Positions 33,701 through 46,159 of a DNA stretch of 59,436 nt are shown here, in pieces. The stretch's first letter is position 1. Each line of letters starts with the position of its first letter. The translations under genes were made by a program, and so were the position numbers. Origin of the DNA: Chara braunii (Eukaryota; Streptophyta; Charophyceae; Charales; Characeae). The stretch lies in NCBI GenBank assembly GCA_003427395.1, contig BFEA01000078.1:2076655-2136090 (forward strand), given 5' to 3'. Below the pieces are notes generated by a model, which saw nothing but the letters and a program-made list of their open reading frames with translations, was not told the origin of the DNA and searched no databases.

Positions 33701-35465
33701 CCTGGACGTGGTTGACGCCAGGTGCATCCGGAAAAGACTATGGGTGGTGGGAGTGAGCAGGCCAGCGGGTTGGAATGGAGAGAGAGAGAGAGAGGGAGGA
33801 GGACTCACCACACCAGCGGCACTCGTACTTGAAGGGGATCTGTGACATAGTGCACAGTCACGCCAGCGAACCTGACCACCATTATGGGCCAGGTACATGG
33901 AGGTGGAGGTCGCTCGGTCCGGGGTGTCTGTGCGGCCTGCAAACGAGGACGGACGGATGTCGGGGTAGCTCCCTGGCTCAGTAGGTGGTGGAAGCCGACG
34001 GTCTGGGAGTTCGACTGTGGTGTGAGTGAGTCGTGTGTTGTTGTGCTCCAAAGGGCGGGGTGACTTACCTCGTAGCTGGCCGTAATAGCAATGTACGTTT
34101 CCATGCTCCAACGGTAGATTCGTCCGAATTCAGCACATATCTGACAAACCAAGGAGTAGCGGGGGAGTGAGCAGCGAGGTGAGGAGCGAGCAGTTGGGCT
34201 GGAGGCTTACCTGTTGACAAGGGCACTGCCTATCTCCTCAGAAACAAAAGTAACGGGGCGGACGAGCTAAGGGACCGAGGGCTTACCTGCGGGCTGCGGC
34301 ACTGTCCTTCCCAGTTTAGTGGAGCAGCAAGGAGTGCTACATATCTACAGTTTGGCTGACTCGCTGAGGGAGCGTCCGGGGGAGGGCAAGTCATGGGCCT
34401 GCTTGCCTGTTTGTTGGCAAGGTGACGCGCTCTTCACCGGCCGAATTTGTGAGGTGGCATACTGGCTGGTGTGCTGCCCACCTTGAGGTTCGGAGTACTT
34501 GGGAAAAGGGCAAGTTGTGGGCTACAGGCTCACTCAACAGTTGGCAACGCCGCTTACTGCTGGACAAAGCAACAGCAGGCCAGCTACATGGTGCAGATGA
34601 GATAGTCAGTTGGTGAGGCACCATTGCAGCCGCTGGAGGAGGAGTTCGTTGGTGTGATGAGCTTGCTACCGCGCCATCACCACTCATTGCCCTGCGTATT
34701 AGCATATCCCAGCACGCTACAAATGATGGGCAGCGGTTAGTGGTGCACGAACCGCAACTGCGTACTGCACACAAACCGCTACTACGTCCGTTGTGGATTG
34801 TTGTATACAACTGGGTGCTGTTGCTGGCTATTGCCAACTGCTGCAGGGCGCTATGTAGCGCGGCTGGGTTTGAGAAATGGGGTTACTACTGCGAATTAAG
34901 GGTTCGACAGGAGGGTTGAGTTGTACAGGTTTGCTCTGGTTTGACCAAGCTGCCACTTTGGCTACCATTGCGGGGCCCTGAGGCGCTGAAGGTACCAAGG
35001 CCCTCTCGCGCGAGTTTGAGAGCACCCCTCTTATATCTGAGAATCTCAAACCCTTTTCTTTCTATCTTTCAAAATCTAAGTCTAGTCTGCTGGTTACGAG
35101 GGGAAGGTGGCAGGCGAAATTGCAACCCGTAGGTCTGCATCAAAACTCTGTGGGGAGTCCACCCACCGATTGCGGGAGCTCTGCCGGAACTCNGNAGGAG
35201 TTCTGGAGGCAGGGAATCGTCAGGTATACTATCTTTCATCTATATGACCCACTATCACCCATGTTTGCCTATCCCCCTGCAGTATGACTATTGTATGCAT
35301 GCGATTGTCCCTATGGTTTTTGTTTTCTCTTCATGACCTAATCAAACTAACTAGAAAGAATGTGTGAGAGTGAAGCCTAAGTTTCTACTTTGTTCTGATT
35401 GAAAGCAGACTAAGGATGAACCGGGCGAAGGTGGGAGGAAGGTAGACTGCATGCGTTGACCGGGT
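33700..35465. other. Gene-free segment
   Basis: A short (GA)n run lies at 33781-33796. GCTTACCTG and GGACTTACCT-like strings (34068, 34207, 34285) resemble repeated TTACCT(G) spacing but show no coding partners. Two unresolved bases (35193, 35195) lie in a GGAACTC..GAGTTC palindrome. Open frames up to 196 codons on the reverse strand have no recognised motif or paralog. Confidence 0.5.
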
Positions 35466-35470
35466 CAACC

Positions 35471-36158
35471 AAAGCTCAAGCATTGTTTCCACTGTGAATG
35501 GCTCAGGGCTATGTTTATTTGGTTGTTTTCTGCAGGACCAGGCATTGTTTCTACTGTGAATGGCCCGGTCGCTGTGTTTATTTAATTGTTTTCTGGGGAA
35601 CCAGACATTGTCTCTTCTGTGAATGGTCTGGCTACCTTAGTTAACTCTGAAGGTTTGTCTGATTGAACGGGTTTAAATTCTTGTTTATTCTGAGGAGGAT
35701 TTTTTGTCTAAGGCTAAGCATTGTTTCCATGGTGAATGGTTTAGCCTCAAAACCACGCACACAATTGAAACTAAGTATAAAGGAAAGTATTTTATGTATA
35801 TTTGCATGTGAACTGGCAGCTGGGCATTGTTTCTACTGTGAATGGTCCAGCGTTAAGCCATATCATTAAGAAGAGAGAAGGGAAAATACAGAGTATAAAT
35901 GGAAATAGTTTGGGGCAAGCTGAACATTGTTTCTACTGTGAATGGTTCAGTCCCCGGCCCATATTTGTCTTTCCTTTTTCAACAAAGTAAGAGAAATACT
36001 TAAACTTTGGATATTAAACAGCTCAGGGTGACTAGGCATTGTTTCCATGGCGAATAGCCTAGTCATCTGCCGAAAAGAAGAAAGAAGTGGTTGTGCAACC
36101 TGTTCGTGTATATCACAAAGACAAGCTGGACATTGTTTCCATGGCGAATGGTCCAGCT
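35471..36158 (+). repeat. Eight interspersed hairpins with a constant loop and covarying stems
   Basis: Starts are near 35471, 35536, 35601, 35711, 35819, 35920, 36029 and 36124. Each has a left arm, ATTG, a TTTC(T/C)A(C/T) loop, TGTGAAT or GGCGAAT, then the right arm. Arm pairs differ between copies but complement each other: CCAGAC with GTCTGG (copy 3), CTGAAC with GTTCAG (6), GACTAGGC with GCCTAGTC (7), AGCTGGAC with GTCCAGCT (8). Spacing falls into ~65-bp and ~100-110-bp classes. Compensatory change implies that the folded form was conserved, as RNA or as cruciform or single-stranded DNA. No protein-coding frame spans them. Confidence 0.88.
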
Positions 36159-36364
36159 CTGTGTCTTATGTAAGATGGGTATAAGGATTCAAGAACTTAA
36201 AGATTCACGAACTATTTAAATGGAATGACCTTCGGATGGTGAGAGTACTTGCATTCGTGGTTTGGTTTGCATAAGACTGGATGGCATGACTAGTTTGTTT
36301 GAATTTCAGTTCTATAGGTAGTTACTTTAGTTGCTCGCCACGTGCTAGAGCCATAGGAGTTGGT

Positions 36365-36480
36365 GTCAATTCCTGCATTTTCTGTAATAACATTTTTTTA
36401 CTTAGGTCAATTCCTGCATTTTCTGTAATAATTTTTTTCTTAATTAGGTCAATTCCTGCATTTTCTGAGATCTTTTTTTA
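36365..36480 (+). repeat. Three short direct repeats
   Basis: GTCAATTCCTGCATTTTCTG occurs three times, separated by T-rich spacers with AATAATTTTTTT or similar. The spacer length is about 45 bp. There is no palindrome in the unit, unlike its neighbours. Confidence 0.85.
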
Positions 36481-36495
36481 TACTTGGTTTTGTAT

Positions 36496-37036
36496 AAATT
36501 TTGGCAAGCTACTTTTCCTACGGGAAGTGCTGCCGAAATTTCTACAAATTCAAGAAGTTACTCAACTTTTGACTTGTCAGAGTTCAACTTGTCCTTTTCA
36601 TATATCTAGCTTAGTTAAAATCTGGGAAGTCTCATTTTCTAAAGGGAGTGCTGCCCAAATTTTTGTTAATTCAGGGAGTTACACAAAATTGAACTTTGGG
36701 AAGCCAAAGTTACTTTCAAAATTTGAACTTAGTCTTGTATAAATTTTAGAATAGCACTTTTCTAGAGGGAGTGCTGCCGAAATTTTCTACAAAATTAAAG
36801 GAGTTGATTAAATTCAGTCTAAAATTGAGCTCGAGCTGTTGCTCGAGTTCATATCTGACTTAGCATAAATCTGAAAAGTCTCCTTTTCTAGAGGGAGTGT
36901 TGCCCAAATTTCTACTAATTCAGAGAGTTAGACAGAATTTGACTTTCCAGACTTAGATATTATTTCGGTGTTCATATTTGAGCTTATATAAATTTTGGAA
37001 AGACACTTTTCCTATGGGAAGCGCCGCCGAAATTTT
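36496..37036 (+). repeat. Five hairpins at ~122-bp spacing, alternating two subtypes
   Basis: Starts are near 36496, 36616, 36740, 36865 and 36989. Each begins TAAA(T/A)(T/C)T, has an inner (A/C)(C/T)TTTTC..GGGA(A/G)(G) stem, and ends TGCC(G/C)AAATTT. Outer arms AAATTTTGGCA and TGCCGAAATTT pair in copy 1. Copies 1, 3 and 5 end GCCGAAAT; copies 2 and 4 end GCCCAAAT. The array is thus a dimer repeat of about 245 bp. No coding frame. Confidence 0.82.
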
Positions 37037-37039
37037 CTT

Positions 37040-38060
37040 AGTTTAAAGGAGATAGACTATATTTTGTCAGGGGGCGATTCAGACAATCCACCCAGAATAT
37101 GGGAGATTCCGTAGTTGGTCTACCTTTAACTTAAGCATTTGGTTTAAAAGTAGACTTAAGTTTAACTTATAGGGAGGTTTTGAGTGACGATGTATTATGC
37201 AGTTATATTCTCCATACACTTATGATCTTAGCTTGCGGATTGATCTGCTGTGTGTTTCAGGTCCTTTTGATCATTTGATCAAAGTTCAAGGTTAGATCCA
37301 GCTTGATCCCTTAAGGATCACTTACTGTTATCACGGATAACAAGTCGGTTGCCGATTCGTCGGTCTACGACCCAATTTCAACTCTCCCCCCACACTCAAT
37401 CTAAAAGGCTTTAGCCATGGTGATTTCGTTGTTTTATTAAGGTTTCACTCGGACTTTTATTGAATGGCCATTTAACAAAGGTGTTGAGTATTCAATTAAG
37501 GTTGGTTGGATAGGAGGTTTTGGGGCTTGCATGGCTAAAGCGAGGGGTATGAGCGTCGAAGGTGGTTGGGGTTGACTCCGTGTAGTGTGTGGGCTGTTGA
37601 TTTGGTTCGTTGATGTGATTGCAGGTATTTGCTGTGAATCAGATTCTGGATTTGGTTGCTTGCGATCACACATATACGTATTATTGTGAGAGACCCAAGT
37701 GAGACCGTTAAAAAGTGATCGTCACATACTTAACCCTTATATATGTATACATAGGTATACTTGGGATAAATGTTTGCATAGATTGAAGAGTCTCATACCA
37801 AAAACCCTATTCAGAAGCCGAGGCTGAGGGGCTTTGGGGAAGCTTCTCCTTCTATTTTGGTTTCTTGCTCTTTGATGATTTTCTTAGTCGGACGTTTGGT
37901 CCTGGGCCGGGATTCGAGGTTCTTGTCCAGGACTCCCCAAGCCCTGGGCTCTGCAGGGGGGGGGGGGGTTCCCTCGCGCAGAGCCTATTTGATTTGCCTA
38001 CCGAGACAATCATGCCGAGAGCCGAAGGTGCCACGGTGGTTGCACGACTATTCCTTCAGC
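37040..38060. other. Gene-free segment
   Basis: AT-rich spacer grading into a mixed-composition region. A G9 run occurs at about 37957-37967. TGATCATTTGATCA at about 37268 is a perfect palindrome. Nothing recognisable is encoded. Confidence 0.5.
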
Positions 38061-38860
38061 CGTGCAATGTCGTGAAGGGTTAGGCCCTCGCGCACTTCGA
38101 GTATGACACTTGAGTGTCATAAGCGGTACTCGGATCCACGAGGGACCACTTGATTATGGGCACTACATAGTACGCCATCGTCGCGACTGCATGCGTATGC
38201 CTGAATAGCGGGTTGGTATAACGTAGGCCTTCGGCTGTGTAAATTTATATTAAAATCTCACGCGCGACGTTTCACCGCCCTAGTGTGTAAAAGGTTATGG
38301 GATTATAAAGGGACTGACACATATGAACGAATGTTTTTGAGATTGCTATAGGCCGCCAACGCCACGCGAAAAAGGGAGGGTACCTGAGGGCTATGATTTT
38401 GTCTACTAGGCAGGGAACCTTTGGCCCATTCCTTATCTTTTGCTCTTTGGAGTTTTTATAGTTGGAAGTTATAGTCCGTGACAGCCATCAAAGTCAAACC
38501 CCTTGATGTTCGACCGCCACGACAGCTTAAAGTTGTCTACTCAACCCCTCTGCACAGGATGCAGAAGAGGGTGTGGTCTTCAACTGCTCATGGTGGTTGT
38601 CCAGCGTCGAGAGATTAACCCTCAAGGCGTGTGTCAGCCGACACTTGAGTGTTGAACGAGGCCCTCGCGATTAATGGAGACCGAGTGAGAATAGGTACCA
38701 CATAATACGCCTTCATTGCGACTGCTTGCACACAATTGCATTGCGAGTCGATATGCGATAGCCCTGCGTCCGCGCAGTTTTACACTGAGTCTCTCGCGCG
38801 ACACCTATTCGATTTCCGCGTTGGAAAGTTATGGGTTGGCTACCGAGGGGCTGGGAGCGT
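38060..38860 (+). repeat. Two diverged direct repeats of ~280 bp
   Basis: Copy 1 (about 38080-38330) and copy 2 (about 38620-38850) share GGCCCTCGCG, GACACTTGAGTGT, a GGCACTACATAGTACGCC or GGTACCACATAATACGCC block, GCGACTGC(A/T)(T/G), and a later TTATGGG(A/T)T. GACACTTGAGTGTC in copy 1 is a perfect palindrome. Between them, GACAGCCATCAAAGTCAAAC and related sequence is unique. No gene. Confidence 0.65.
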
Positions 38861-39600
38861 TGTCGTGTTGTTTGTGTTGTGTCGTTTCGTATATGTGTTG
38901 TTTTGTGTGTATGTGTATTCATAAAGTGGAGTGCGCGTGGTGTGTGGGATGCGTTCAAGTCGACCGATGACGGGTCGCGCTCGGGACCTCAGCCCCCCCA
39001 AGATGCCAATTCGCGTGCGGGTTCGATAAAGGCGTATTACCGCTCGTACCCCCTATGCTACAGCGAACGAGAAACGCCCTCGGCTGGTCCACCTCTGCGA
39101 TTGCAACTGATTAGCTTTCGTACTGTGGGCTGGTAGCTCGGCGGGGATACACCCACCGAAGGGAGGTGACAACTCCCGTAAGGTGTAGGTAAGTCGTGCC
39201 TCGCATAGGCCCTATCCTGTCGTAGGGGCTTGCGAAAGGTATGGCTGGCGCACTCGGCCGGAGCGGCCTAAGGAAGCTCCGTATATATTGCGACGAAGGA
39301 TTTAAAACCAACTCCTGCGTGACGCGGCCGGGAGGGTCCCGCGCTGCCCTGGTGCGGTGTCGGACCGGTGCGCTCCACAGCATGAGGTAGAGCAAGTGAC
39401 ATGTTGTGTGCGTGACGCCATCGGCAAGTCCTTAGCAGGTGTCTATAGGTTTGTAAGGATGAAGTACATTTCGGTGTTCTCGAGGGTAGCGACGAAGGGA
39501 CAGCCACAAACCTTTGTTTTCGGGTCGTCCATGAATGCCTTATACGGGTTTGGTTATAAGGGGACGCGGGGACATCGGTTGAAAATTTAAATTTTGTAAA
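38860..39600. other. Gene-free segment
   Basis: Mixed-composition sequence with CGGCGGGGATACACCCACCG and GTAGGGGCTTGCGAAAG. I could not match it to rRNA or to any protein family. Open frames under 102 codons overlap and are not supported. Confidence 0.45.
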
Positions 39601-40905
39601 TGATACCGTTTTAGAAAGTTTACATTGTTGCAGCTCGTAGCTTTTAATTATAGACGTAGTTCAATGCATAGTTGGCTTGTAGCGTTGAATGTAGACGTAC
39701 TTCAATCTTGCATTTGCGGTTTCTTGCACGTGTTGGTACAATTTTGAACTTTTAATTATCGATACAATTTTCAACTTTTAATTTTTCATGGGTACAACAT
39801 TTCTTGAAGTGAGACGGAATCCGTGGTACTCACATGCATTTCAGTTTCATATGACCATGTCATATCGGTTTATGATTTTTGTCAAAGTGCGTCGGAATCC
39901 ATACATAACCCATCTTGTTTACCTTGTGATTGCATTGACTCATCAAAGGATTTCTAGTTTCGCCTTCACACAATATCATGTGTAGTACGTCTGAATCAAT
40001 GCTCAGTGATAGTACGTCTGAATCAATGCTCAGTGATAGTTCGTGTGTTGTTCAGTGAGGTCATTCACAACCCTGTCCAGTGTCTCATTGTGTCTGTTGT
40101 TGAAGTGCATTTCAATGTATGTCAATGACATGTCAGTTTCGTCTTTAAAGTCACATAAATTGTCGTAGTGTGATAGAGTCCAAAATTATCGAAGTGTCAC
40201 AGTGTTGGAATCCATCCTTAAATCACACCGAACAGACTGAGTGTCACGTCTTTTAATAAGTAATACTATGTACTACTACATAAATTATTGAAGTGCGATG
40301 ATATCCATAGTCACTGTACTTAAACCGTAGTCTCGTTTGCTGTGTGATTCGTTTGTCGTGTGATTGCCTAACGTTTAAAGTTTACTCTTCGATCGATTTA
40401 ATAACTTATAAATTACTAAGTGCGACGAAATCCATACTTAGTCCAGACTATTAGTACTTAAACCATCCGTGTGCTTGGCAATGTTTTAAATGTCCCACTT
40501 CCATTGACTTTCAACGATCGATTTAATAAGTTAACTGAAGTTAGTAAATATATAATAGAGTTAAAACAAAAATTATCGAAGTGCGACGGAATACATACTA
40601 GACTATTAGTACTAAAACCATCTGTGTGCTTGCCTTAAATGTCCCACTTCGAGTTTCAATAAATTTAAGGAAGTCACAATGTCATCTAAAAGAGGTCCGA
40701 CTCAATGCTGACATAAAATTGAGCAAGGAGAGAAGAAATCGAGAGTTCAAGAATTCATTTTCTAGCCGTAACGGCTTTTAAGTTACAAAATTGATGGAAG
40801 TGCAATGGAATCCACACTTAATCCATCATGATCAGTAAGTGATTGCCTTGAATCTCCAGTTTAGATTCAATTTATGGCCTCTCAATTGCATTCTTCGGGT
40901 TCCAG
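39600..40905. repeat. AT-rich spacer with AAGTGCGACGGAATCCATACTT-like palindromes split by mutations
   Basis: Copies with AAGTG(A/C)G(A/T)(C/T)GGAATCC arms and ACTT-type ends occur near 39812, 39892, 40297, 40419, 40579 and 40798. Two AGTACGTCTGAATCAATGCT repeats lie in tandem at about 39985-40042. The theme matches the 6.1-6.5 kb spacer. TTCAACGATCGATTTAATAA-type strings recur near 40391 and 40516. No gene is supported. Confidence 0.6.
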
Positions 40906-41478
40906 AGTTCTATTCAGGTCCAAAATATAGCGATTTTAACATGAAATTAATAGCTTGCGAGTACCAATTTAAAATATAATGTCCTGTTTTAACGGATAAC
41001 ATGTTACTTATGGCGTAGGGCGACGACAGCAAATCCGAATGTATTCGGAATTTATGGTGGTCGCCCGAGCCGAGAAAACCGGAGGTCGCACCTTCGCTCC
41101 TTCGCAATGCAGGCATCCCGCCCTCCAGGCAAAACGAAGACGCGCCCTCTTTCAGGAGCAAGGTATTGAGCACAAGAGACCTTTGCTGCGCACGACGGGA
41201 TGGACTCTCCTGGGCAACGGGAAACAAACTCCTCGCAGACAAGTACGAATCTACTCGCACTTGATCAGACGTCAGGGTGGCCTCGTCTCACATGTCGGAA
41301 TCTCGACTCCCTACGCAATGGGGGTCAGTTTCCATATACTGGGGACTCCCGTACGTTCTACGCTTTCCGTCCGACCCCTTCCCGCCCGACCCTTTCCCGC
41401 CCACCCCTTTCTGCCCGACCCCTTTCCGCCAGACGCCTTCTCAACTGACGATGTCTCGCCCGTCCCCTTTCCGACAAA

Positions 41479-44400
41479 TTATGAGCCGTCTCCTCCGCCA
41501 CCTCCGCTGTGTCCTTCGTCTCCTCCACCACCCCCTCCCGAATGCTGACCGGCCGACGGAGGTTGCGGCATGCGCCAGTCAATGCCACGAGACGGTGCCG
41601 TTTCGAGTGCGTAGAAAGGCGCTCGAAACTCTAACATGTTGTTGGCGTACAAATCATGTAGTTTTTCTTCTGGATACGCATCGACGTCCTGATCGTTCCT
41701 CTCGGGGTTCATGAGACTCAAATGCTCCACCAGAGCTGTTATTGCCTTTCTCTTAAATGCACTCGCTCCCAGTCTCTTTAGTCCACTCCACTTGCCATCG
41801 GCCTTCTTTATTGCCATGACCCATATTCCATTCCTTACAGCATGTTGGAATATCCTCGGGTGCCAGACGACATTGTGTCCCCCGACATCCTCCGACGTGA
41901 ACCGGTGATGCTTGCCGAAGAAGTAGAGTCTGTCATTCTGCCAGGTGTCATGGTCCACAGGGAGCCTGTCACAAGGTTCGTGATCGTAGTCTCTCTCTTC
42001 TTCCCCGTCATCAGACGATTGGTCGTCGACTNGTTCGCCCCGAAACACACGCTTCAAACNGGCAGGGGACGTGCTATATCTCCGAGGGTCACCTTCCTCT
42101 TCATCACCAACCTGTCCAACCACCCGAGGAAGTGGCATGGACTCGAAATCGAAGGTTTCAGAGTCGCTCAACTCCTCCATGTCGTCAGCGTCGAAAGGGT
42201 CCTCCATGTCAAATTGTGACTTGTAGTTTTCGAGAGTGAGCGGTTCGGCCGGCGTGAAGTAAACGTGCTTCAGCCTTCTCAGGAAGTACGAGACAGACTC
42301 CCTGGGTGCACCGTGGTACCCATTGAGCACAGCGAACACCAGGTTTCTCCATCCACTGTATTCGAGGTCGGTCGGACCAGGCGGTCCGGGTCCGAAAAGG
42401 AAGTCCCAAACGTTCGTCCTTTTGTTCCCCGGCAATTTCCAATACATGTCACATTTGGGATCCCAGTTTCGTTCGCCGGTGGTGCGGGCAAACTCGCAAG
42501 CATTGCGAGTGTCTGCAACGCGTGCCTTCGCGAACTCGTAAAGGTAATCGATCATCCTTCGCGTCCTTCTCCAACGCGACAACGTTCCGACCGGTGTGCA
42601 AGAGTTCCCACACGACAGACACATGCGCCTTCCCAAAGAAAAAAAACAGTTTGACCAGCTTTGCAAAAGTTTACGAGTAGACCAAGTAGACGGGACGGGT
42701 TCCGCTCCATCTCCTCGTAAGCAGGTCCTTGAGAACTTGTCACGCCGCCGTCCTCCCACATGCTACGAGAGAACCTTTCCTCTTCCGCCACGTCGAAACA
42801 CGCCACAGCCTGTCCTGATGGGCCTGCCACCGTGTGTTTGGCTGGACTTGGACCATGAGCACGGGAAGCCTTTGCCGGGCTACTGGCCGGGTAGACTGCA
42901 AATGTGTTGTCTTCCAGCTTCTCGCCATTAAAAATCACGTACAGGCGGTCACACTCCTCAACCAGCATATTGCCTTCCCAGACAGTGGCCTGCTTTTGTG
43001 CATTACGTACCCAGTTCCCTGTCCTGACGTGATGGACGCTAAGCCTGGTCATGCCTTTCAAGAAATTGAGCTCCCAACGAGAGGGGAAAAAGATCACAAG
43101 TGTCGAGTGCGTTCGCGAAAGTGTTTGAAGAAGGCCTTGCAAGTTGGCGAAATTGTCTTCTCGCCAGTCTGTGAGGAGTGTGGGATCACACAAATCGAGG
43201 ACGTACATGTTGCACACGTAATGTCGCACAACCTCAGGGATCGCAGTGACATGACTGTGAGCTTGGAAAGGCGGGAAAGCGAAAGGAATAAGGTTGGTCA
43301 ACCAGTTGAGGTCGGGCCATTTGATGTGCCTCACATCCCCGCTGACCCTGATTGTGTCTCGAACTTCTTCTTCCGTCCATCGCAAGATGGAACGGACAAA
43401 CTTTTCGAAAGAGTTAAGAAACCTTTCATTATCGTACAATTTCTTCGCGTCGTCGAGGGACTCCTTCTCGTGCGGAAGAGTACGTTTGCAAGTGTTCACG
43501 TAGTCCACCGCGCCCTGGAAATGCTTTCGCATCTCGACCCAAACCTGTTTCGTGAGGCCCTGCGGCCCGTACTCCTCCAGAAGCTTCCCCTTGGTCCAAA
43601 AAAAAGGGCTCCCGTGGCGCCAAACACATTCGTCCTCCTCCGTTTCAAGGAACAAGATGTAGTGGAACATACGGAGCATCATACGGTCCATTTTCCTCGT
43701 CGCGACCATGTCTTTAATTCCTGGTTTGTGCTGACGCTTCAGATGGCCGCCCGCGGATTGCACGAACACTCCCCTTTGCGTGAGAATGTCGTCAAGGATC
43801 GACAGTTTCTCAGCATCAGTCATGTCGGCGAGACACTTCTCACAGAACATGTCTGGCTCCTTCACGACCACGAAAAACTTGTTGTCCGCTTGCATTTTCT
43901 TTTTGGTCGGAGGCGGCGGAACCCGGACCACCCACCCCATCTTCGTTTTACCAGCCGTTCCTTTCGAGCCCATTTCCGGAATTGCTTGCAGACCCGGAGA
44001 TTAGTCAGGCATGTATTTGCCCGGCCTCGACAATGGCGTCTTGCCGTCGCCGCCCAACAACTTCCCCTCCACCCATTTCGCCAAGAATTCCATGGCTTTG
44101 CGGAAAACGTCATCACCGACCGTCACGAGCGGCATCCACTGCCTCAATGCATTGCCAACTGCAGCTACATACTCCTTGTCGGCGAGCGACGAATCTTTTT
44201 GTGCCAACGTCCAATGAGCTCCGTCCGGACTCTTTCCCAAAATCAGCTTTTGGAACATAAAGAACTTTTGTTTTTCGGCCTCCTTGCCGGAAGGGTTCCC
44301 TTGAATGGCCACCGACCTTCCTTCATTCTCCCATGCCTCCCGCATGTCCAAGAACGCGGCCTTCTGCGATCGCTGCTTAGACATCTTGTGTCTCGTGTTC

Positions 44401-46097
44401 TCGTTGAGACTGACCTGCCTATACCCCGCGAAATCTCGGTCGAAGAACCACACTACTCTCGCCGGCCACGAGTGCATCTTCCACCAATTGAATATTGACT
44501 CACCCTCCAACTCCTTTACATCAGCCACGGTGTGTTGTCCGTTAACAGGGTAATAGTAGTACTTGTCCTTGTCCTCTGGCTTGAAGACATCTTTGTGAAC
44601 CCTGTCAGCTTTCTCTGGCCTACGCATCTTGTAGATGGGTGCCAAAACCAAAGGGTTTTTCATCCAGAACTTCCCCTTTTTCTAGCGGAATTGACTCAGC
44701 ATCGTACCCTTGATGTCGTCCACAGTTTCGCGACTTAGACTGCGGTGGTTGTAATATCTTTCCCAAGTCGGGATCTCGCAGACCTTCTTGGGGTCGATGA
44801 GCAGTTGGACGGGGAGCTCCTTCTCCACGATTTCACCGACATCATTCCGCTCGTATTCGAGCCAGAACGCTGCCGCTTCGTCGTACTCCTTACCGACAGG
44901 CCCTTCGCCACCGCTCGCCGCCTCAACAATCTTCCGCCTTCGAGTTTTCTTCTCGCCATCGCCTTCTTCAACTGCCACTTTCCGTTTCGATTTCCCCGAA
45001 GGTTCTCTCGCGGCCGCAGCGCCTGGATCAGCCGAATGTCCTCCACCCGCGGCTTGTCCTTCGCGGATGGTCAAATCGTCAGGCCTCTTCGCTTTCTTAC
45101 TTGCCGTCCCACCCTCTTCCTTCGTCGGCCTCTTTCCCAAGGCACGTTCTCCATCGCCACCTCCATCCTCGCCCATCACCGCCTCCAGTTTTCCTCTCAT
45201 CTTCTTCATGCGGAGGGTTCCTTCTGCCACCTCCTATCGCACCATCCTCTGTCGCTCGCTCATCTTCTTCGAAGGAGTCTGATCCCCACCAGAGCTTTCG
45301 CTGACAGCGCCCATCCCTTCAGCCTCATTCCCTCCAACATCTAGCCCCGATCTGCTTGAATCTCTTCTCGTCTCATCTCGAAGCAAATACGTGTCATCGC
45401 CGCAGCGGATCTTGATAAGTTTCAGAGTACCAACCTGTTGAGTCCCTGTACCCAGAGAATGCAATTCCGACGTGTTCCTAGGAGCATCCGGGCCGACCTG
45501 CGTGTGAACGCTGCGTCCCTTGACCCGACCCCCAGCGTCTTGAATTGGACTCCTGCGCCCCACTGCCGTACCTGGAGTTTCTTGAACCAAGCCGGACGAC
45601 ACATCACGGGGTGGCAGAAGCTGGAAAACATGCTCTGGCGAAAAAACCGGACGTTCTCTGGGCACCATCAGCGCGAGATCGAGATATTGCTCTGGCGATG
45701 GAAGACGCTTGCTGCCGCCATCGTAAAGGTCTTTGAAGTGAGAGGAGTCGTACCCCGCGAGACTCTTGATGGTCACCAACACACCTTTAACACCTCTGAT
45801 AGGCAGTCTGCACTCGTCGTACAAGCCGTTAGTGTTCAGCTTGAGCAAACCTCCAGGAGTTTTCGCGCACGAGATGACGGTACCGAGAGGAACAACGTTG
45901 ACCGCTCCCCTAGCGTCTGTAACGCAAGTGGGTCGCATGAAAACAGCTGGCCCAAAAAGGTCCCCCTGAACAACGAAGTCCAAAAACCATTGTGCTCCCT
46001 TTGCGTGCATATACGGAGGAGTAGGTTGTTGTACAGGTCATCCCTCCCCGCGGGCAGATGGTCCAGCGCTTGTGGATGTGTTCTTTGTGGACGCCAT
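41479..46097 (-). pseudogene. ParB-like / DNA methyltransferase-like fusion gene, copy II
   Basis: Copy II of the gene at 10125-14438, and better preserved. Start chosen at 46097 (MASTKN). One frame runs from 46097 to 42552 with only in-frame stops: TGA 46038, TAG 45234, TAG 44682, TAA 44001. The next frame runs 42759-41479. The shift falls at an eight-A run near 42640-42648, so a sequencing or slippage error is possible. Domains: an N-terminal conserved domain (QWFLDF..PLGTVIS..GGLLKL); a basic/acidic linker (EGDGEKKTRRRKIVE); a ParB-like N-lobe (LLIDPKKVCEIPTWERYYNH then LSRETVDDIKGTM); YYYYPVNGQHTVA and VSLNEN; YVLDLCDP at about 43190; EMERNPSRLLGLL then FFGKAHVSVVWELLHTGR then NVVALE; GHNVVWHPRIFQ; and a Gly-rich tail. 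Catalytic DPPY and FxGxG positions are altered, so activity is doubtful. Confidence 0.62.
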
Positions 46098-46159
46098 TGT
46101 ATTCCCACCCGTTGACTAGCACGCCCAACCTCAGACCAACTCGGATGACTAATACGCCC

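Noticed and set aside
35471-37036. CRISPR-like array, because repeats alternate with spacers
   Set aside because: The arms vary between copies, spacer lengths are irregular, there are no cas genes, and the context is eukaryotic. Covarying hairpins explain the pattern better.
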